Source of the DNA: Larix kaempferi | Taxonomy: Eukaryota; Streptophyta; Pinopsida; Pinales; Pinaceae | Length of the DNA stretch: 64,000 nt | Assembly: GCA_027924585.1 (NCBI GenBank) | Contig: BSBM01000151.1 | Span: 9,085,501-9,149,500 of the forward strand | Direction: 5' to 3' | In this document: piece by piece, positions 11,940 to 24,842 of the stretch | Position numbering within the stretch: position 1 is the stretch's first letter | How the letters are laid out: each line of letters starts with the position of its first letter | Translations under genes and position numbers: made by a program | Notes under the pieces: generated by a model | Database searches by the model: none | What the model was told of the DNA's origin: nothing | What the model saw: only the letters and a program-made list of their open reading frames with translations

Positions 11940-14322
11940 TGTTACCGACTTTTTGTACCATAGTTGGATTATCTGAAGAGCCGCCATTTGATAAACATGA
12001 TGAATGTTTGTGCTCCAGTGTATCAGATGATCCATCATTTGTGCCTAGCCAATTTTGGCTAGTCAGTTTTGTTTTTCAGTCAACATGACCATGGCCCCAC
12101 GGGGTTTGTATTAAAGTGTGCTAGTAGGATTTTGAGTGGCTTGGTTCCCCATGACTTGATTAAGCAACTAAGGTATTCCAGGGAGTTTTTTCCCTCGTCC
12201 ATTATACTCTACCTATAGCCGAGCTATAATCGATGAGGTTTTCTCCCGCTTCCTCCAAAGCTGGAATGCCCGATTTTGAAAATTTTAGCCATGGGGGGTT
12301 ATTAGAGTCCAACTGATGTATATAAGCCTACTAGACACTATTATAATAGGTTTTGGTCATGTCCTAGGTCCCTAGAACCCCCAGAAAAAATTTTGAAATT
12401 TTTTTACCGGGTCTTCCAGTTTTGGGTTTTTAATTATTTTTAAATTTTTAATAAAATTTTCCATAGTTTAAATGGAAAAATTTCAATTTGTAATATGTTA
12501 GTCATCTGGGATCCGAATTCAGTGATTGAAGGCTTCAACCTTAAGCCAAAAATCATTCATAATCCCCGGACCAGTTTATCCTAAGTTTCGGATGGCAATT
12601 CAGCCTCATAATTAATAATTTCTCAAAAAAGCCATTTACAGAGAAATTATTAATTAAAATATTAAAAATTGAATATTTGGACATAATACAAATCTCTCCA
12701 AAATAATTCAAATGGATTAAAATAAAAGGCTAATTGACATGGCACTGGGCATTAATGAAGGTTCCAGTCATCTCCAATCAACTTCAATGAAGTATCGAGT
12801 CAACACAAGTGATTAACTCCAAGAGAATTTGCCCTCCATGCATGCAAAACTCGAATTGGTGATGTGGAGAGGTTATTAAATGAGATTTGGTTGGTGTTGA
12901 GTTACATTTATTGGGGGTGGGGGCGCCTTGCCTAGGTGGAGGCCACCTCCCACTCTCAACTACCAAGATTGCAATCAAATTTTAGTTAAACTCCAAGCAC
13001 CTACCAAATCCTCACGCCATCTCCAAAGCTTGCTCACGTCAATCTCTATGGGAGCTCGAGTTTTCCACTTAGCATATATTTATTTGATGGGAGATACTTC
13101 CAATGTGGAGATGAGGGGCGCCTTGCCTAGGGGGAGGCCACCTCCTCATCTCATTCCATACAACTCGACTTGTTGGTGGAGTTACCACTCCAATGCTTGG
13201 CTCAACTTGGATTTGATTGGATGTTGATTAGGAATTCGACTTGTGTTAGGTGCTATTGGCTTCCATCATGCCAATTCGAATTAGGATAGCTTAGTGCTTG
13301 TCTTTTGTTATATAATGAGGGCTTTTCTCCTCATTCCTCATGGATCATTTAGCAAAGAAACTCTGGAGGATTTGTAACATGTTTAATTATCAATAAAGTT
13401 GAGACTTTGGAGGTCAAATTGTGGAGGCTCTTGGTGGCCATACTTCATCTTGTAACAAGGTGATATTGTGTATTACTTATGTGCTTAGGAATTTCAAGTT
13501 TTAGATTTATATTTCAAGAAGGTTAACAATCTAGCACATGCAATTATAAGTCTATACTTTTCGCTTGAGCACATTGGTTTTGCAGGTATCTCCAAAGTAC
13601 AAGGTCTTTTGTAGGTTCATCTTCACTTTACTTGTGGCCAAAGAATTTCAAACTTTATAAGCTCAAGAAACAAGGAGATCTTGCTTCATCCATCAATTTT
13701 TCAACAAATTTCTAAATCGGTTACTTGATCTACTTGTCTAAACTGTGGAAATCCAAAGCCTTATTCCTATCTAAGTTTGGTCATTGTCTAGCTTGCCTTT
13801 GGTTTTCGGCTTGCTTGACCTTTGCCCTTCTCGTTTTTCCTCTCTTCACCTAGCTCTCGTCTCCTCTAGCTTTCTTCCATTTGCTCTTCCTCTCCTCTCA
13901 TCTTTGTTCTTCTTTCTCCTCTCGTCCTCCTCTTCTTCCTCTTCTTTCTCTTCTCGTCCTCCTCTTCTTTCTCCTCTTTCTCCTCTCGTCCTCCTCTTCC
14001 TTCTCTTCTCGTCTCCCCTAGTCTTCTCCCCTCATTGCATTCGTTCCTCCTCTCCATCCCTTCTCATCTTGTCTTCCCCTTCTTCCCTTCGTCCACCTAC
14101 AAAAACACAAATAAAAAACAAAGAGTAAGATTGTTAAGTGTTAGAAGTGTTTCATTTTTTAGATCTTACATCTTGCAATAGTTTGATATTGTTTCAAAGT
14201 TTCAAATTTAACATTTGTTTATCAAAGTTTGTAGCTTAGATATTTAAAGAAGTTTCTAGATTTGAAAAGTAGCATTAGGGTAGCTTAGATCTCATTTTAT
14301 AAACATCAAACCAACTAGACCA
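11940..14322 (+). repeat. Inverted copy of the G1 LTR family, 3'-truncated
   Basis: It begins TGTTACCGAC and matches, as reverse complement, the sequence running left from 7905 to about 5500. Shared landmarks are the ATAATCCAACTATGGTAC block, the ACAAACCCCATGGGGCCATGG block, the TATA-like box, the paired AGGTGGAGGCCACCTCC and GGCGCC strings, and the CT-rich tract. Similarity is high but far from identical, with frequent substitutions and small indels. It stops at about 14322, where a different LTR fragment begins. Confidence 0.75.
13866..14090. repeat. Polypyrimidine tract
   Basis: About 220 bases are almost only C and T on the plus strand. The inverted partner at about 5760-6010 is purine-rich on the plus strand. 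The open frames across both are low-complexity S/L/F/P strings and not genes. Confidence 0.7.
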
Positions 14323-15022
14323 TGGGCAAGTTTTGTCACCAACTCAGAGCCGAGACACAATAAACGAGGAAGCTCATCCAATATAGAGGCTACAGCGGGG
14401 AAAAGGTCCTCCATGCCTTTAGTCAAGTAGTAAGTCAAGGTAATGAACAAACTGGGTAAGTCATGGATGGATGAAGACAGTGAATAATGAAACCAACACT
14501 AACAAGCCAAAGTATGGTGGGAATGATCTCCTCTATTCTCCCTAGGGAGGGTAAAACCAATGAGTATAGGACAAGAACTTTTAAGTCTGAGTAGGGACAA
14601 ATATGATACATATTTAGTACAACTAGGTCCAAATATCTATATGATCGCCAGATCATGACACTAAATACTAAGACATGCTAATAAAATGGAAATAAAAGCA
14701 ATATAACCACAACACCATAATATACCTGCTGAGTCATATACTTGAATGCTCATCATCTGAACCAACATCTGTCCTCTGAAACTGCTGTTGTAACTCTGAG
14801 CACTACTGACTGCTCTGTACAAATGGCTAAATAGCTACATCGGTCATCTCTCTGAGTGTCCTGAGACTCAGTCATGGCATGGGGAATAAAACTGCTGTCC
14901 AAAATCTCATAGTGATCCATAGTAGATGCTCATCTCAGCCCAATGCAAGGGAACTAGCTGAATAGTGTACTGGAATCAGAAAAATAATGTATGGTAGCCC
15001 GACTACTATATATGTGATAACA
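14323..15022 (-). repeat. LTR fragment, TGTTATCAC family (G3 type)
   Basis: Homologous to the last part of the G3 LTR (about 46450-47191). It shares the block 'caccaactcagagccgaga', the AATATACCTGCTGAGT block and the end TATATATGTGATAACA. It is truncated on the left, where it meets the G1-family LTR copy. Orientation follows G3, whose PBS lies left of its LTR. Confidence 0.7.
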
Positions 15023-15141
15023 GGGCCCCATCCTCCACATGGGCACTAGAGGGCAATTTGGTCCCAGCCATCGAATTTGGAGGGAGTTAGGGTTGAGTGT
15101 GAGCATTCTCTATAAGAGAAGAGACTCACTCATTTTGTAAC
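15023..15141. repeat. Left part of an interrupted repeat
   Basis: This 119-bp piece contains a TATA-like CTCTATAAGAG (about 15108-15118) and ends in GTAAC, the left copy of the solo-LTR target duplication. It continues after the insertion at 19624. The host element is not identified. Confidence 0.4.
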
Positions 15142-18100
15142 TGTTATCACACAACTTGTAGTTGCCCCTAGTGGTATCCCATCCAGGACGGTAGAGGAGA
15201 TGGGCAACTAAAGAGGTGACCCAAGAGATGCCACGGTTCCCAATGCAAGGTGGGAGTCACGTCAACCGAGGCACTCTTCGCTTTAGGTCAAGGTGAAACA
15301 AGACCTAGGGGGAGACCCTATTACCAATCAAAGATGATTGGATCCAAACAAAGGTTCCTAGGGATGAGTAAATGGTAAGTTACGGAAACCAATGCAAGGT
15401 AAAGTGGACCTAGAAATTAGAGTATGGTTGAAGGTGGTTTGGGAGATTGTTAGTGTTTCAACCAATGTATGACTTAGGCCACTTGATGAGCTAGAAAGAC
15501 AAGATCTAGTACCATGATTTACACAAGTGGGACCTACTTTCTTGGGATATGTGAGATGGCTTAAAGTGGACCCACAAGGTGAAGTTGAGGGATGCAATTG
15601 GTACTAGTGGATATGTGATGAGTGGATCTATGGATCTAAGTTGTTTTTAGGAATACCCATGTACCAGATCTAGAGTTTGACACAATTCCCAAGGAGTGCG
15701 GCTTGCTTAGAGGAGGACTAGTGCCTTGTTGGATGGGCTAATGGGGTCAAAAGGTATGTCAAAGTGTAGATCGGGACACCTAGGAACCAAGTCAAGTGGG
15801 CTAAGTGAGATTTAATGGCTGGATCTTGCTAGATCTAGGTTTTCATGAAATGACCCTAAGTGGACCACAATCCCTTGAAACAAGGAATGCTACCCCCAAG
15901 GCAGATCGTCACAAAATGATACTCTAGACCTAGGTTTCAAGGTATGGTCGTTCCAAATCCACAAAAATCTCAAACACCCATTTCCCCAAAGTGGGCAAAC
16001 TCACTTATCCAAGGGAGTGCGACTTTCCTCAAGGAGGGTAAAAGGTGGGTTAAGTGGACCAAATCAAGTCTAATGGCTACCAAACTATAGATCCAAGTAG
16101 CTTATGCACCGATCTATGTGGATCTAGAAAATCATGTCAATCCAAGGGTTAGATCTTACTAGATCTAAGTTTTAAGGTGCCAAGAAATTCAAAAGGGGGT
16201 TTTAATCCCTTAAAACGTGGAATGATGCCCACAAGGTAGAAATCACCAAAGTAATAATTTGGGGGTAGGTTATCAAGTGTCTAGATTGCAAATCAAGTGG
16301 GATCTCACCTACCCATGTGCTATATCTAACCCAACAAGCCTCTCCAAGGAAGTGCGATTTGGTTCAAGAGGGCTATATTGCCTTGAAAAGTGTGTCAATT
16401 TTAACCCAATCACCACCAAACTATAGATCCAACTAGGGGTGGATGCTATAGAGGTGGGTTTTCAAGATCTTCTCAAAAGCAAGGCTAGATCTAAGTAGAT
16501 CTATGAAATACCAAAATTGGGGTTTTTAATTAATTAGGGTTTGAGACCAATGAAGATAGAATGGATGAAAGAGGCACATACCTTGTAGATCTTACCTCAA
16601 TTGCTTATGGCCACCTTGCAAATTGATAGCATTCTCCTATGTGTATATTCAAGAGTGAGATCCAAGAGCTCCAACCAAAACGTCCTCCTCCAAGATAGCC
16701 AAATCGTCCTCTTCCTACAAGACAAGATCAAAGAAACAAGTCAAGCAAGATGATTATGAAAATGATAGAAAGATGTAATAGAAAGCATCAACTATGTCAT
16801 GAAGATACAATAATGATACTCCCTGTCACAAGATCAACCCAAGAGAGAATATGTGGATCCCTCCAACAATAACCCTCAAGAAATCGCCCTCCTCTCCACC
16901 AATTCGACTTTCCTGTAAGAAGATTAGTAGAAGCACCAAAATCCACAATGATACATAGAAGAGATACTGTATATTCAATATGCAAGAGAATCCACAAGAC
17001 AAGAGAGATATGCTCCACAAAGAGATGTTCTATTCCAATATTCCAGAGCTCCAAAGGTGAGCTATACAATGGTGGGTCTCCTCCTTATATAGGATAATAA
17101 AGACCAAAACCCTATACCACTCTATAATAGTACATCAAATGAGTGGTTGAGATTAAAAGATCTCATCATACAATCAATGGCTAAGATGAACCATAACAAT
17201 ATATCACATGGATCACCTAATATAATGATGACGTCATAGTATAAAATAATCATGGAGGGTGACGTCATCCACTAGAGGGGGTAAAAGTACCAAAAATCCA
17301 CCTCATGATGACTGGGACATGACATAATAAGCACATGGTGGGGCTAGGAGGCATCAATCCTTACTAGCTCATCCCCAAGGCACAATAAAATAATAAAATA
17401 TGTCCAAGATAATATAAATGATCAAATCTGCCCTCAAAATCTGTGACAGACAAGCAGTAAAAGACCTCCTGTGATCGCTGTGGGTCTACCCACATGGTGA
17501 AAACTGGATGGAAGATAGTGGGATCACCCTGGAAGACCTCTGTGAAAACCAAATGCCAAAACCTTGCCTCAATTGCCCAAATCGAATTCCTCAGTGACCA
17601 CTTTATCCCATTTTTTAACTGCCTCGGTAACTGTGAAAGTGCCAAAACTGCCTCCTATAGCATCTGCGCTGTCCATCTGAGCCAACCAGGCTCTCCAGAA
17701 GGGGGGGTAAATGGTAAAAACAAGTGGCTGGACCACCCCCTCCATCATCAGCGCCCTAGGTGAACTGGCCTCTCGTGGCCCTTGCTGCTCAGGCTGGGAA
17801 ATCGGCCCCAAATCTGGTCAACAAGTGTAAAACTGCATCAATCACTGTCAGAAGTGCCCGGAACTGAAAGATAAGTGTCTCATTGGATCCAGAAGACCCA
17901 AATCCACTAGAAATGTGTACTCATACACCATGGGTTGCCCTATTGGGCCAGCTGTAGGGTCCACCATATATGGACAATGCATACACTGCTGATCTAAAAT
18001 AATAAATAAACCTGCTGAATTGGTTCAATCATCATCGGCATCATATGTCCATCATATGATATCATCATCAAGTATGTGGGACCATCAATCATCATCAATA

Positions 18101-19618
18101 GGCATCTATACATGGCCCACATCATCATAGATCCCAATAATATACAACCAAGGATAAATCACATCAGTAGACTAAGACATGCTTCTCTAATCATTCTCAC
18201 AGCCAAGCTCAAAGTATAAGATCCATTCAGTGACATTAATCAACTTAGCATATTCCTTTGTTATATAAAATTACTTGCACAATGGTTCAAATGACAAACT
18301 CACCCATTGGACATGGTCAAACTGCTAGTGAAGGATGAAGGCTAGGAGCAAGGTTGGGCCAAGGGGTGGACTTGTCTAACTTAACTCAAAAATACTTTGG
18401 ACTGGGAGAAGGGGGAAGCTACAAACTCTGTGCTGGACAAAATAACACGGGGGATGGCTGTGCCTCACAAATGGATAAGTTGTTCAGAGAGTGCTTATTC
18501 AACTTAGGCATCATGTCTACATCAAGTTGATCCAAGTTCATTAGGATCATTCATTTCATGGCCTTTTTGGCCTACATAACCCTTCGGATTTCAGGTGTGC
18601 TGATAAGCACAACTAGTTGCAGCTTGCATCCAGGGCATGTTTTCAAATACATATAAGGTCAGCAATTGTTTAGATATAACTTTTAAGAACCATTGCTTTT
18701 TGGACCTTTCTTATACTCTTTGAGGAGTATTCCTTTTTTAGCTGTTCATCGCTCTTGCCCTTTTTTAGTTTCCATGGGCGAATTTAAAAGTTTCCATAGG
18801 TAGAACATGAGCTTTCAGTTTTAGCCAACAACATCTCAAGTGACTAGGGGGAGTTCGAGCCAATGCCAAACATCGGGACAACCGACCAGAATGATTTAGG
18901 CCTACAATCCAACTCACCAAAGGCAAGTTTTGTCACCAACTTAGAGCCGAGACACTGAATATACAGGCATGCGGTCCAAACATAGAGGTAGAAAAATGGG
19001 GAAGTCCTCAGTATCAGAAAGTCAAATGAGATAGGTCAAGGTTTAAAGTCAAATAGGAAAGTCATGTATGGATGGAGTCAAGTGAATATGGCGCCTACAC
19101 TAGCAGACAACTGGTGTCAGGGAAGACCATATCTATGTAAGGTGGAAAACCAGTGGGTTTTGTTAAATGACCTAAATGTGCAAGCAATTGTCCATTTTAT
19201 AATTTACAGTTCATTTTAAATAGTTTGCCACATCAGGAATAGTATACCAAGCAGATGCTGTGATCATGACTAAATCAACAAGATAATAATCCACAGTCAA
19301 TGATAAAGCATCCATAGATCATATAACATCATCATAGTAAGAAGCATCATATACCATCTGAAACACTGCTGCAATACATCTCTAAGCACTGAACTTAAAC
19401 TGTATGGGATAAAGGGTCACATCGGTCATCAAATCTGAACTCTCAAGGCTCAGCCTTGACACAAGGTCTAACATAAGTCTGAATATTATACTGCTCTGAT
19501 CATGAGTGATCACCAAAATGTACAATCATCATAGCCATGCTCTGAATAACGGAAGCTTTGGAATGTGCAGATATCTGCTAAGCAAGAATAGTAGCCCTGC
19601 TACTATAGTGTGATAACA
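15142..19618 (-). mobile_element. Solo LTR of the TGTTATCAC gypsy family, TSD GTAAC
   Basis: The 4,477-bp unit starts TGTTATCACAC and ends GTGTGATAACA. It is flanked by identical 5-bp repeats GTAAC at 15137-15141 and 19619-19623. Its body matches the LTR at 43018-47191: the start 'cttgtagttgcccctag' with the GGGGGAGACCC block, the CCGAGACAC block, and the GTAGCCC...GATAACA end. There is no PBS, PPT or internal coding sequence between the target duplications. This is the expected product of LTR-LTR recombination, or of unequal crossing over that removed the internal region. Confidence 0.85.
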
Positions 19619-19623
19619 GTAAC

Positions 19624-20952
19624 TCTTGGGCATTTTTTTTGTGAACACTTGGACTGAATAGAGAAGATTCTTGGAGAGTTCTTGACACATTGTGTGCTTG
19701 GATGAGCATTGTTGTGACTTATATCTATTTGCTGATGTATTTCCGAGTTATCTAGTGTATTTCCCCATCATACATAGCTGAAACGAATTGCAGGTTGAGA
19801 GACCACTTGAAGGAGGGCGCAATTTTTGGAGTGGGAGCTCCACACTTGTGTTTCTATTCAAGGATTTAACAAGGGAGTTGAATTTACTAATTGTCTTTCA
19901 ATTTCTTAATCATTTGTCTTTCATTTTGCTGTGCAAACTATCTATTTGCTTCAGATTTCTGATTTTCCATTTATGTGGCAGGTAGCAAGGGCACACTTGG
20001 TCTTTTGGCTGGCCCAAACGCTTAGGGAAAGCGCTGGTTGCTCATCACTTGAATTTGGCAAGTAGTCTTCATGCAATATTCAACCATTCATCATTGTTTC
20101 AGGTACTTCTCTCATGCTTAATTCTCCATTTAGATTTCTGATGTGTTTGCTGAGTTGAAATTGCATAAAAAACCAAGAGAAAATTAAAATCTTAAAAACT
20201 CACCGTTAAAACTTGTTTTTCTTTTTAAACCTGCTTCTGAAATAATGTTAAATGCTTAAATCCAAAGTTTCAGTTTAATTCGACTCTATTTACCCTTAGA
20301 ACTAGCACTGGTCCATTTGGCAATTTTGCCCTCCTTGGGCCTTTTTCTCTTGCTGTCTAGCTGGGTCATTTTTGGGTTGTGGGTAGTTTTGATTTGTGTT
20401 TAAATTGTCATTTTACCATTAGAAATCAAACTATCATCTGCTAGAAGTGTTTTAAAACGTTAATTTGTCGCTGCCCTAGGTCCACTAAGTCACTGCTTAA
20501 CCCTCTTCCTTGGGCAGAATCGCTTCATCTCTTCACTTCTAATTTAATTTGCATCCTTAATTGATTTCCAGCCACATAATTATTGATCTAATTCATTAAT
20601 TTCATCATATTTAAGTGCTGGTTGCATTTTATATCACTCTCATTTTACCAATTGTGTCCAGTCGTTGGCTGAAATCAAGCTTAGGGTCTTTTGAACACTC
20701 ATCTGTTGTTTGTATTTGTTTATCTTTTGGGATTTGGGTGTCCTTTTTGTCTCTCAACCATCACTGGTTGAGCGGGGTCTCCCCCCTGACTTGGCTACTT
20801 GCCTTGTCTGAAGTGACAAACGCCTTGTTCGGTGTGACGACCGTTCTTCGAACAGTGGACTTGGTGTTTGCAGGTGTCACCTGCCTGGCTGCTTGCCCTC
20901 TACCATCCTGAATGGGATATCTTTAGTAGCAACTAGAGTTAGTGTGATAACA
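19624..20952. repeat. Right part of interrupted repeat, LTR-like end
   Basis: Sequence resuming after the solo LTR. It ends GTGTGATAACA at 20952, followed by ACTCCCTC, whose complement is a possible polypurine tract of a minus-strand element. No coding domain is recognised. It may be an LTR fragment of another gypsy element. Confidence 0.35.
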
Positions 20953-21088
20953 ACTCCCTCTATTTATACTTTACTTTTACTTGACATTTAACCTAACTAG
21001 GTCGGACTCAATTAACTTGATTGGGCCGACCTCTCTAGGGAGACTCAAAATAATAATAATAAACTCTTTTGTGTACTATCCACCCGAC
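20953..21088. other. Short junction sequence
   Basis: About 136 bp between the LTR-like end and the G2 protease remnant; the pol region expected here is missing. It contains an (AAT)n-like stretch at 21048-21061. Confidence 0.3.
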
Positions 21089-21842
21089 TTACAATGGAGG
21101 TTTTACCTCATGACTTTTATATGACCAATCCATCCTTATGTCACCTCCTAAAGATGCAACCCATTTTCGTGATAAAAGCTTACCCCAATTATCTGGCACA
21201 TCAATCACTAAGACATCCGTAGTCAAATGAACAATGGGGTACTTGGCCAACCTAACAGGTAGATTTAGGATGACACCAATGGTATCAACCTCCCTTGAAT
21301 CCATGGCACACACATTATGATAGGGTCTAGTTTTTTTTTAAGCCCAATTGATCCATAACCTTTTTGGTCATAACATTAGAAGAGGCCCCCGAATCCAACA
21401 TGCAGTTGTGCAAAAGCATGCCATTGACTAGTAAGGAAATGTAGAAAGGAGGGTGATCTTCTTTTTTAGGATCCAAGCTATGCAAAATAACAGGATCATC
21501 TTCATGATTGACTAACTTTTGAAGCTTAGGTTCTTCTCTAGTCCTGCTAGGAGCTGTTTTTATTGAGTCAATTGGAGCCTTAGCTGTTTCCTTTTCAGGA
21601 TGATCTATTATCTTCATAAAATCTTCTCTTAGGGTTGGAATTTTGATAAGGTTAGTAACAAGAACATGAATCTTTGCAGAAGACAACCAATGAACCAAAT
21701 CAACATGAAACTTTTCTAAGTTGGGAGGAGGTGTTACCTTAGGAATATTCTGATTTGACTTTGATGTTCCAACATTGTCCTTTCTTTGATATGTTAAACC
21801 TTTGAATCTTGACATTTCTAGAATCTTCTTTGGAGGAGGCAT
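21089..21842 (-). pseudogene. Gypsy G2 aspartic protease region, truncated
   Basis: Two neighbouring minus-strand frames (21327-21842 and 21089-21313) encode the retropepsin-like segment of a gypsy polyprotein. The protein would cleave Gag-Pol. Visible is the family signature PPFYISLLVNG then CMLDSGASSNVMT, with the catalytic Asp in DSGAS. The second frame continues with ILNLPVRLAKYPIVHL and the typical LVIDVPDNWGKLLSRKW. An A/T homopolymer (TTTTTTTTT at about 21330) lies near the break between the frames. RT, RNase H and integrase are absent to the left, so the element lost its pol. Confidence 0.8.
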
Positions 21843-22019
21843 TTCACCAAATCTATGGGTTGCTTTATCCTTCTCTTGAGTGTATTGTCTTGCTTGTTCC
21901 CAAGTTTCGTTGGAGACAGGGTGAGTTTGGCCTACAATGTTGATATATTTAGGCTGGTTCTTAGGCTGGCTTGCTAATCTGACACTGCTATTGGCTTCTG
22001 ACGGATTTTGTTCAATTGA

Positions 22020-23017
22020 TCATTTAAATACAACACATGTAGACTCTTCATGGAAATTGTCGCATGCTCTACATAAAGGAGGGACTTCTTCTGAAACTGC
22101 ATTTGCAATTTCCAAAAGATTTGGGGTCCTTTGATCTTGAATGGGTGCCCTTCTTTGATATTGAGGTCTTGGAGCATACTGTGGCTTAGGCACATACTGG
22201 CTTGAGACATGGTTGGTTTGAGATCTTTCAATGGAGATCAACTTGTTCTGTATGGCAGTCATGTTGGAAGCTTGAGTTGAAACAGCTTCTTTTAAGATTT
22301 GAGCAATTTCTTTCAAAGGTTCCTTTGAATGATCCTTAAATTCAACATTAATAGCCTTTTCCTTATTTTCATTTTGCTTCATAGGAACATTAGCCCTAGT
22401 GAAACCAGGAAGGTGAGATTGGCCACAACTTAGCATATTCCTATCAATTTTCTCATCAATTTCCATGGCTTTTTTAGATTGGTGGGCTCTTTATCAATCA
22501 ATTGATATTGCAACTCTCCATCAAAAGCCTCCATGTAGTAAATGAGAATGGAATTATTAGGTGGCTTGATATCAGCATGAAGTCTTGACACAATTTCATT
22601 GAATTTTTTGTTGAATTCTTCCATTGTCTCATTTTCTTTATTTTTAGTGTTGGTAAAGGAAACTAGAAGGTAGCGGTCTTCTTTGATGTCCCCCCATTTT
22701 GTAAGGAAAGCAGTTTCAATTTCTTTATAAGTTTTATACTTGTCAGCTTCCAACTTGTTGAACCATTCATAAGCATCATCTTCCAAAGATAAAGCAAATA
22801 ACTTCATTTTCACATCTTCATGCTTAGCATTCAAACACCACTTGTCAAAACAGTGGCAAAAACGAGTTATATGAGAACTAGCACTAATAACATTGTTTCC
22901 TTGAAAAGAAGGCAATTTATCAATAGCTTTCTCTGGAACATAACGAGGATAACCAACTATAGCAGTAAAATCATAAGGATAAAAAATATCAGCCATTTTA
23001 ACAAGGAGATTATTCAA
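22020..23017 (-). pseudogene. Gypsy G2 gag, broken
   Basis: Frame 22430-23017 encodes the retrotransposon gag (capsid-like) region: FSLEDDAYEWF-like core (ALSLEDDAYEWFNKL), then FLTKWGDIKEDRYLL and METMEEF-like motifs typical of plant Ty3/gypsy gag. A second frame, 22020-22466, overlaps it and carries the C-terminal linker and a cysteine cluster (CRACDNFHEESTC), a degenerate nucleic-acid-binding knuckle. The change of frame near 22450 indicates a frameshift. Gag would form the virus-like particle. The PBS and 5' LTR follow directly upstream (to the right), which confirms orientation. Confidence 0.85.
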
Positions 23018-23308
23018 ATTATTTTTCGAAAATAAAAGGTGAATATCAGAAATTGACCGAGAACCAAGATCCTCAAGGGTTTTTCGAGAAGATAGCTTGC
23101 TTTTCCTTCTATGGTAAACCCTTTCAGGCTTAGGAAAGAACTAAAGCAAGCTTTGAGGATTCCTTCTTGTAAAACGCCTTGGAAAATTTGTTACCAATGG
23201 AGTCGCCAGATGTTCTTATTCAATTTCTAAAATTCACTACATACATCAAACAAAGCAAAAACAAAAAGGAAAATTTAAAAGTCGTATTCCGGGAATAAAA
23301 AGACTTAT

Positions 23309-23325
23309 CCCCGGAAACGGCGCCA
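23309..23325 (-). other. Primer binding site of G2
   Basis: The minus strand reads TGGCGCCGTTTCCGGGG, the type of PBS used by many plant Ty3/gypsy elements. It is separated by three bases from the LTR start TGTTACC at 23329. Confidence 0.8.
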
Positions 23326-23328
23326 AAA

Positions 23329-24268
23329 TGTTACCGCCTGGTTTCACACCTGGGAAAACGCGACAGAAGTCTTCAAGCTGCTGGTGTGGCCTTGGGGGCA
23401 AGCCAGAGTCAAGTGCTATCACCTGAAACTCGACTCCTCTGTCTAGGTTTACTCTTAGCGAAGCCAAGGGGGGTGGACCCTATAAAGTGAAAATAAACTA
23501 AGGTGTCTAATCTATGAAAGACAAAACATCTAATCTAGGAGTTAGAATATTTTTGTAAACCAAGATCAATGCAGCATATATATAAAGCAAATATCATTCA
23601 TCAACATCATTGTCATTTTAAAACATCCATCATCATTGAAATATAACAAGATAGACCAGTGTCGATAAATGGAGTCATAAATGTGCTTGAACTGAAAAGA
23701 CAATGTTGTGCAATTGTTCTTGGTTTATTTTATTATTTAATGTGGTAATGATCTTTTTATTAGGGCTGGGGGATTCCCGATATACCAAAAGGTATAGGGA
23801 ATATGTCCCGAATTCAACTATGTGGTTTCTGACTCAGACATGTAGGCTGGATCGGAGTCCCAAGGAGATGTTCAACACTATATCAAACGAGGGTATAGTC
23901 TAACGGTTTCCAGGAGGTCGCTACCCAGGGTATCCTGCGTCCTTTGAGGAATTTGCCCACTGTTATCCACTAAATTGCACTTAGTGGATTCCGAGTGTAC
24001 CGTTGAAGTTGTGAACATGTTCAATGTTCATCATCAGTGTTCTGAGATCCATCAGGCCAAAATATTTTGGCCCTTTGTAAATTTTGCATGTCCAAACCCC
24101 TACGGGGGAATTGTAATAAGCTGGTCTATGCATGGATTTTTTATGAAAGGTTTGGCCTTCCTTAGAGTTTGTTATCAGGGAGATACTCTAGAGTGTTTTT
24201 TCCTTAGGGATTATGCGTTACTATTCAGTGACGTATAATTCTCGAGTTTTTCACTCATACCTCCAAAG
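23329..24268 (-). repeat. 5' LTR of G2, interrupted on the right
   Basis: Starts TGTTACCGCCTGG next to the PBS and carries the GCCAAGGGGGG block at about 23463. It is cut at about 24268, where a Copia LTR begins. The rest of the LTR was not located. Confidence 0.65.
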
Positions 24269-24822
24269 TGTTAAATTTCATACATTCATAGCATAAAACA
24301 TAAATGCATAACCAAGATCACTAGAAGCAAGACAAAGCAAAAACAACAACACAGAGTTTGACCTGGGAAACCCAAATGGGAGAAAACCCAACAACCTTCG
24401 TAGAGAGATGATAATTCTGAGATTAGAGTACAAATAAGAAAGAGAAAGAATGTGAAAGTATCTTTCACAAGTAAATGCCCCAAATAAGCTTCCTCCTTCA
24501 AGTGATGCGAAATTTGCCTCCTCCAAGTGATGCGCACTTCCTAAGTGAGTGAATGAGCTAATGGGGTGCGCGAGCCTCTTATTTATACCAATGCAAACTG
24601 AAAAATTCCCTAATGGGGCCAACTTCACCTAGGGGCAATCAATAATTTAAATTTAATCTTTTTATTTGTTTCTTTTGCATCCCAAGGCTTACATTGATTC
24701 TTTCATGTGTTTACATAATTTATTACATAAAGTTCTTCTCCCTTAGGAGGTATAAACAAGTATAATGAAAGTACAATAAAATATAATGAAGAATATCTTC
24801 CGAAGTTGTACAAAATCCAACA
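24269..24822 (-). repeat. 3' LTR of Copia element B
   Basis: The 554-bp unit starts TGTTAAATTT and ends AAAATCCAACA. On the minus strand it begins TGTTGGATTTTG directly after a purine-rich GAGAGGGAG, the usual PPT-LTR junction of plant Copia elements. It includes the 'gacctgggaaacccaaatgg' phrase common in such LTRs. A matching 5' LTR was not found. Confidence 0.65.
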
Positions 24823-24842
24823 CTCCCTCTCAACGAGGAAGG
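24823..24842 (-). other. Polypurine tract of Copia B
   Basis: The minus strand reads CCTTCCTCGTTGAGAGGGAG and abuts the LTR start TGTTGG. Confidence 0.65.

Noticed and set aside
13784-14128. 114-codon plus-strand frame and its opposite-strand shadow
   Set aside because: It is a translation of the CT-rich tract; composition is S, L, F and P only.
17364-17645. Frame with WHLVF...FTMWVDP similar to frames at 39706 and 44870
   Set aside because: Similarity is that of the shared LTR DNA. The frames differ in length and stop positions and have no known domain.
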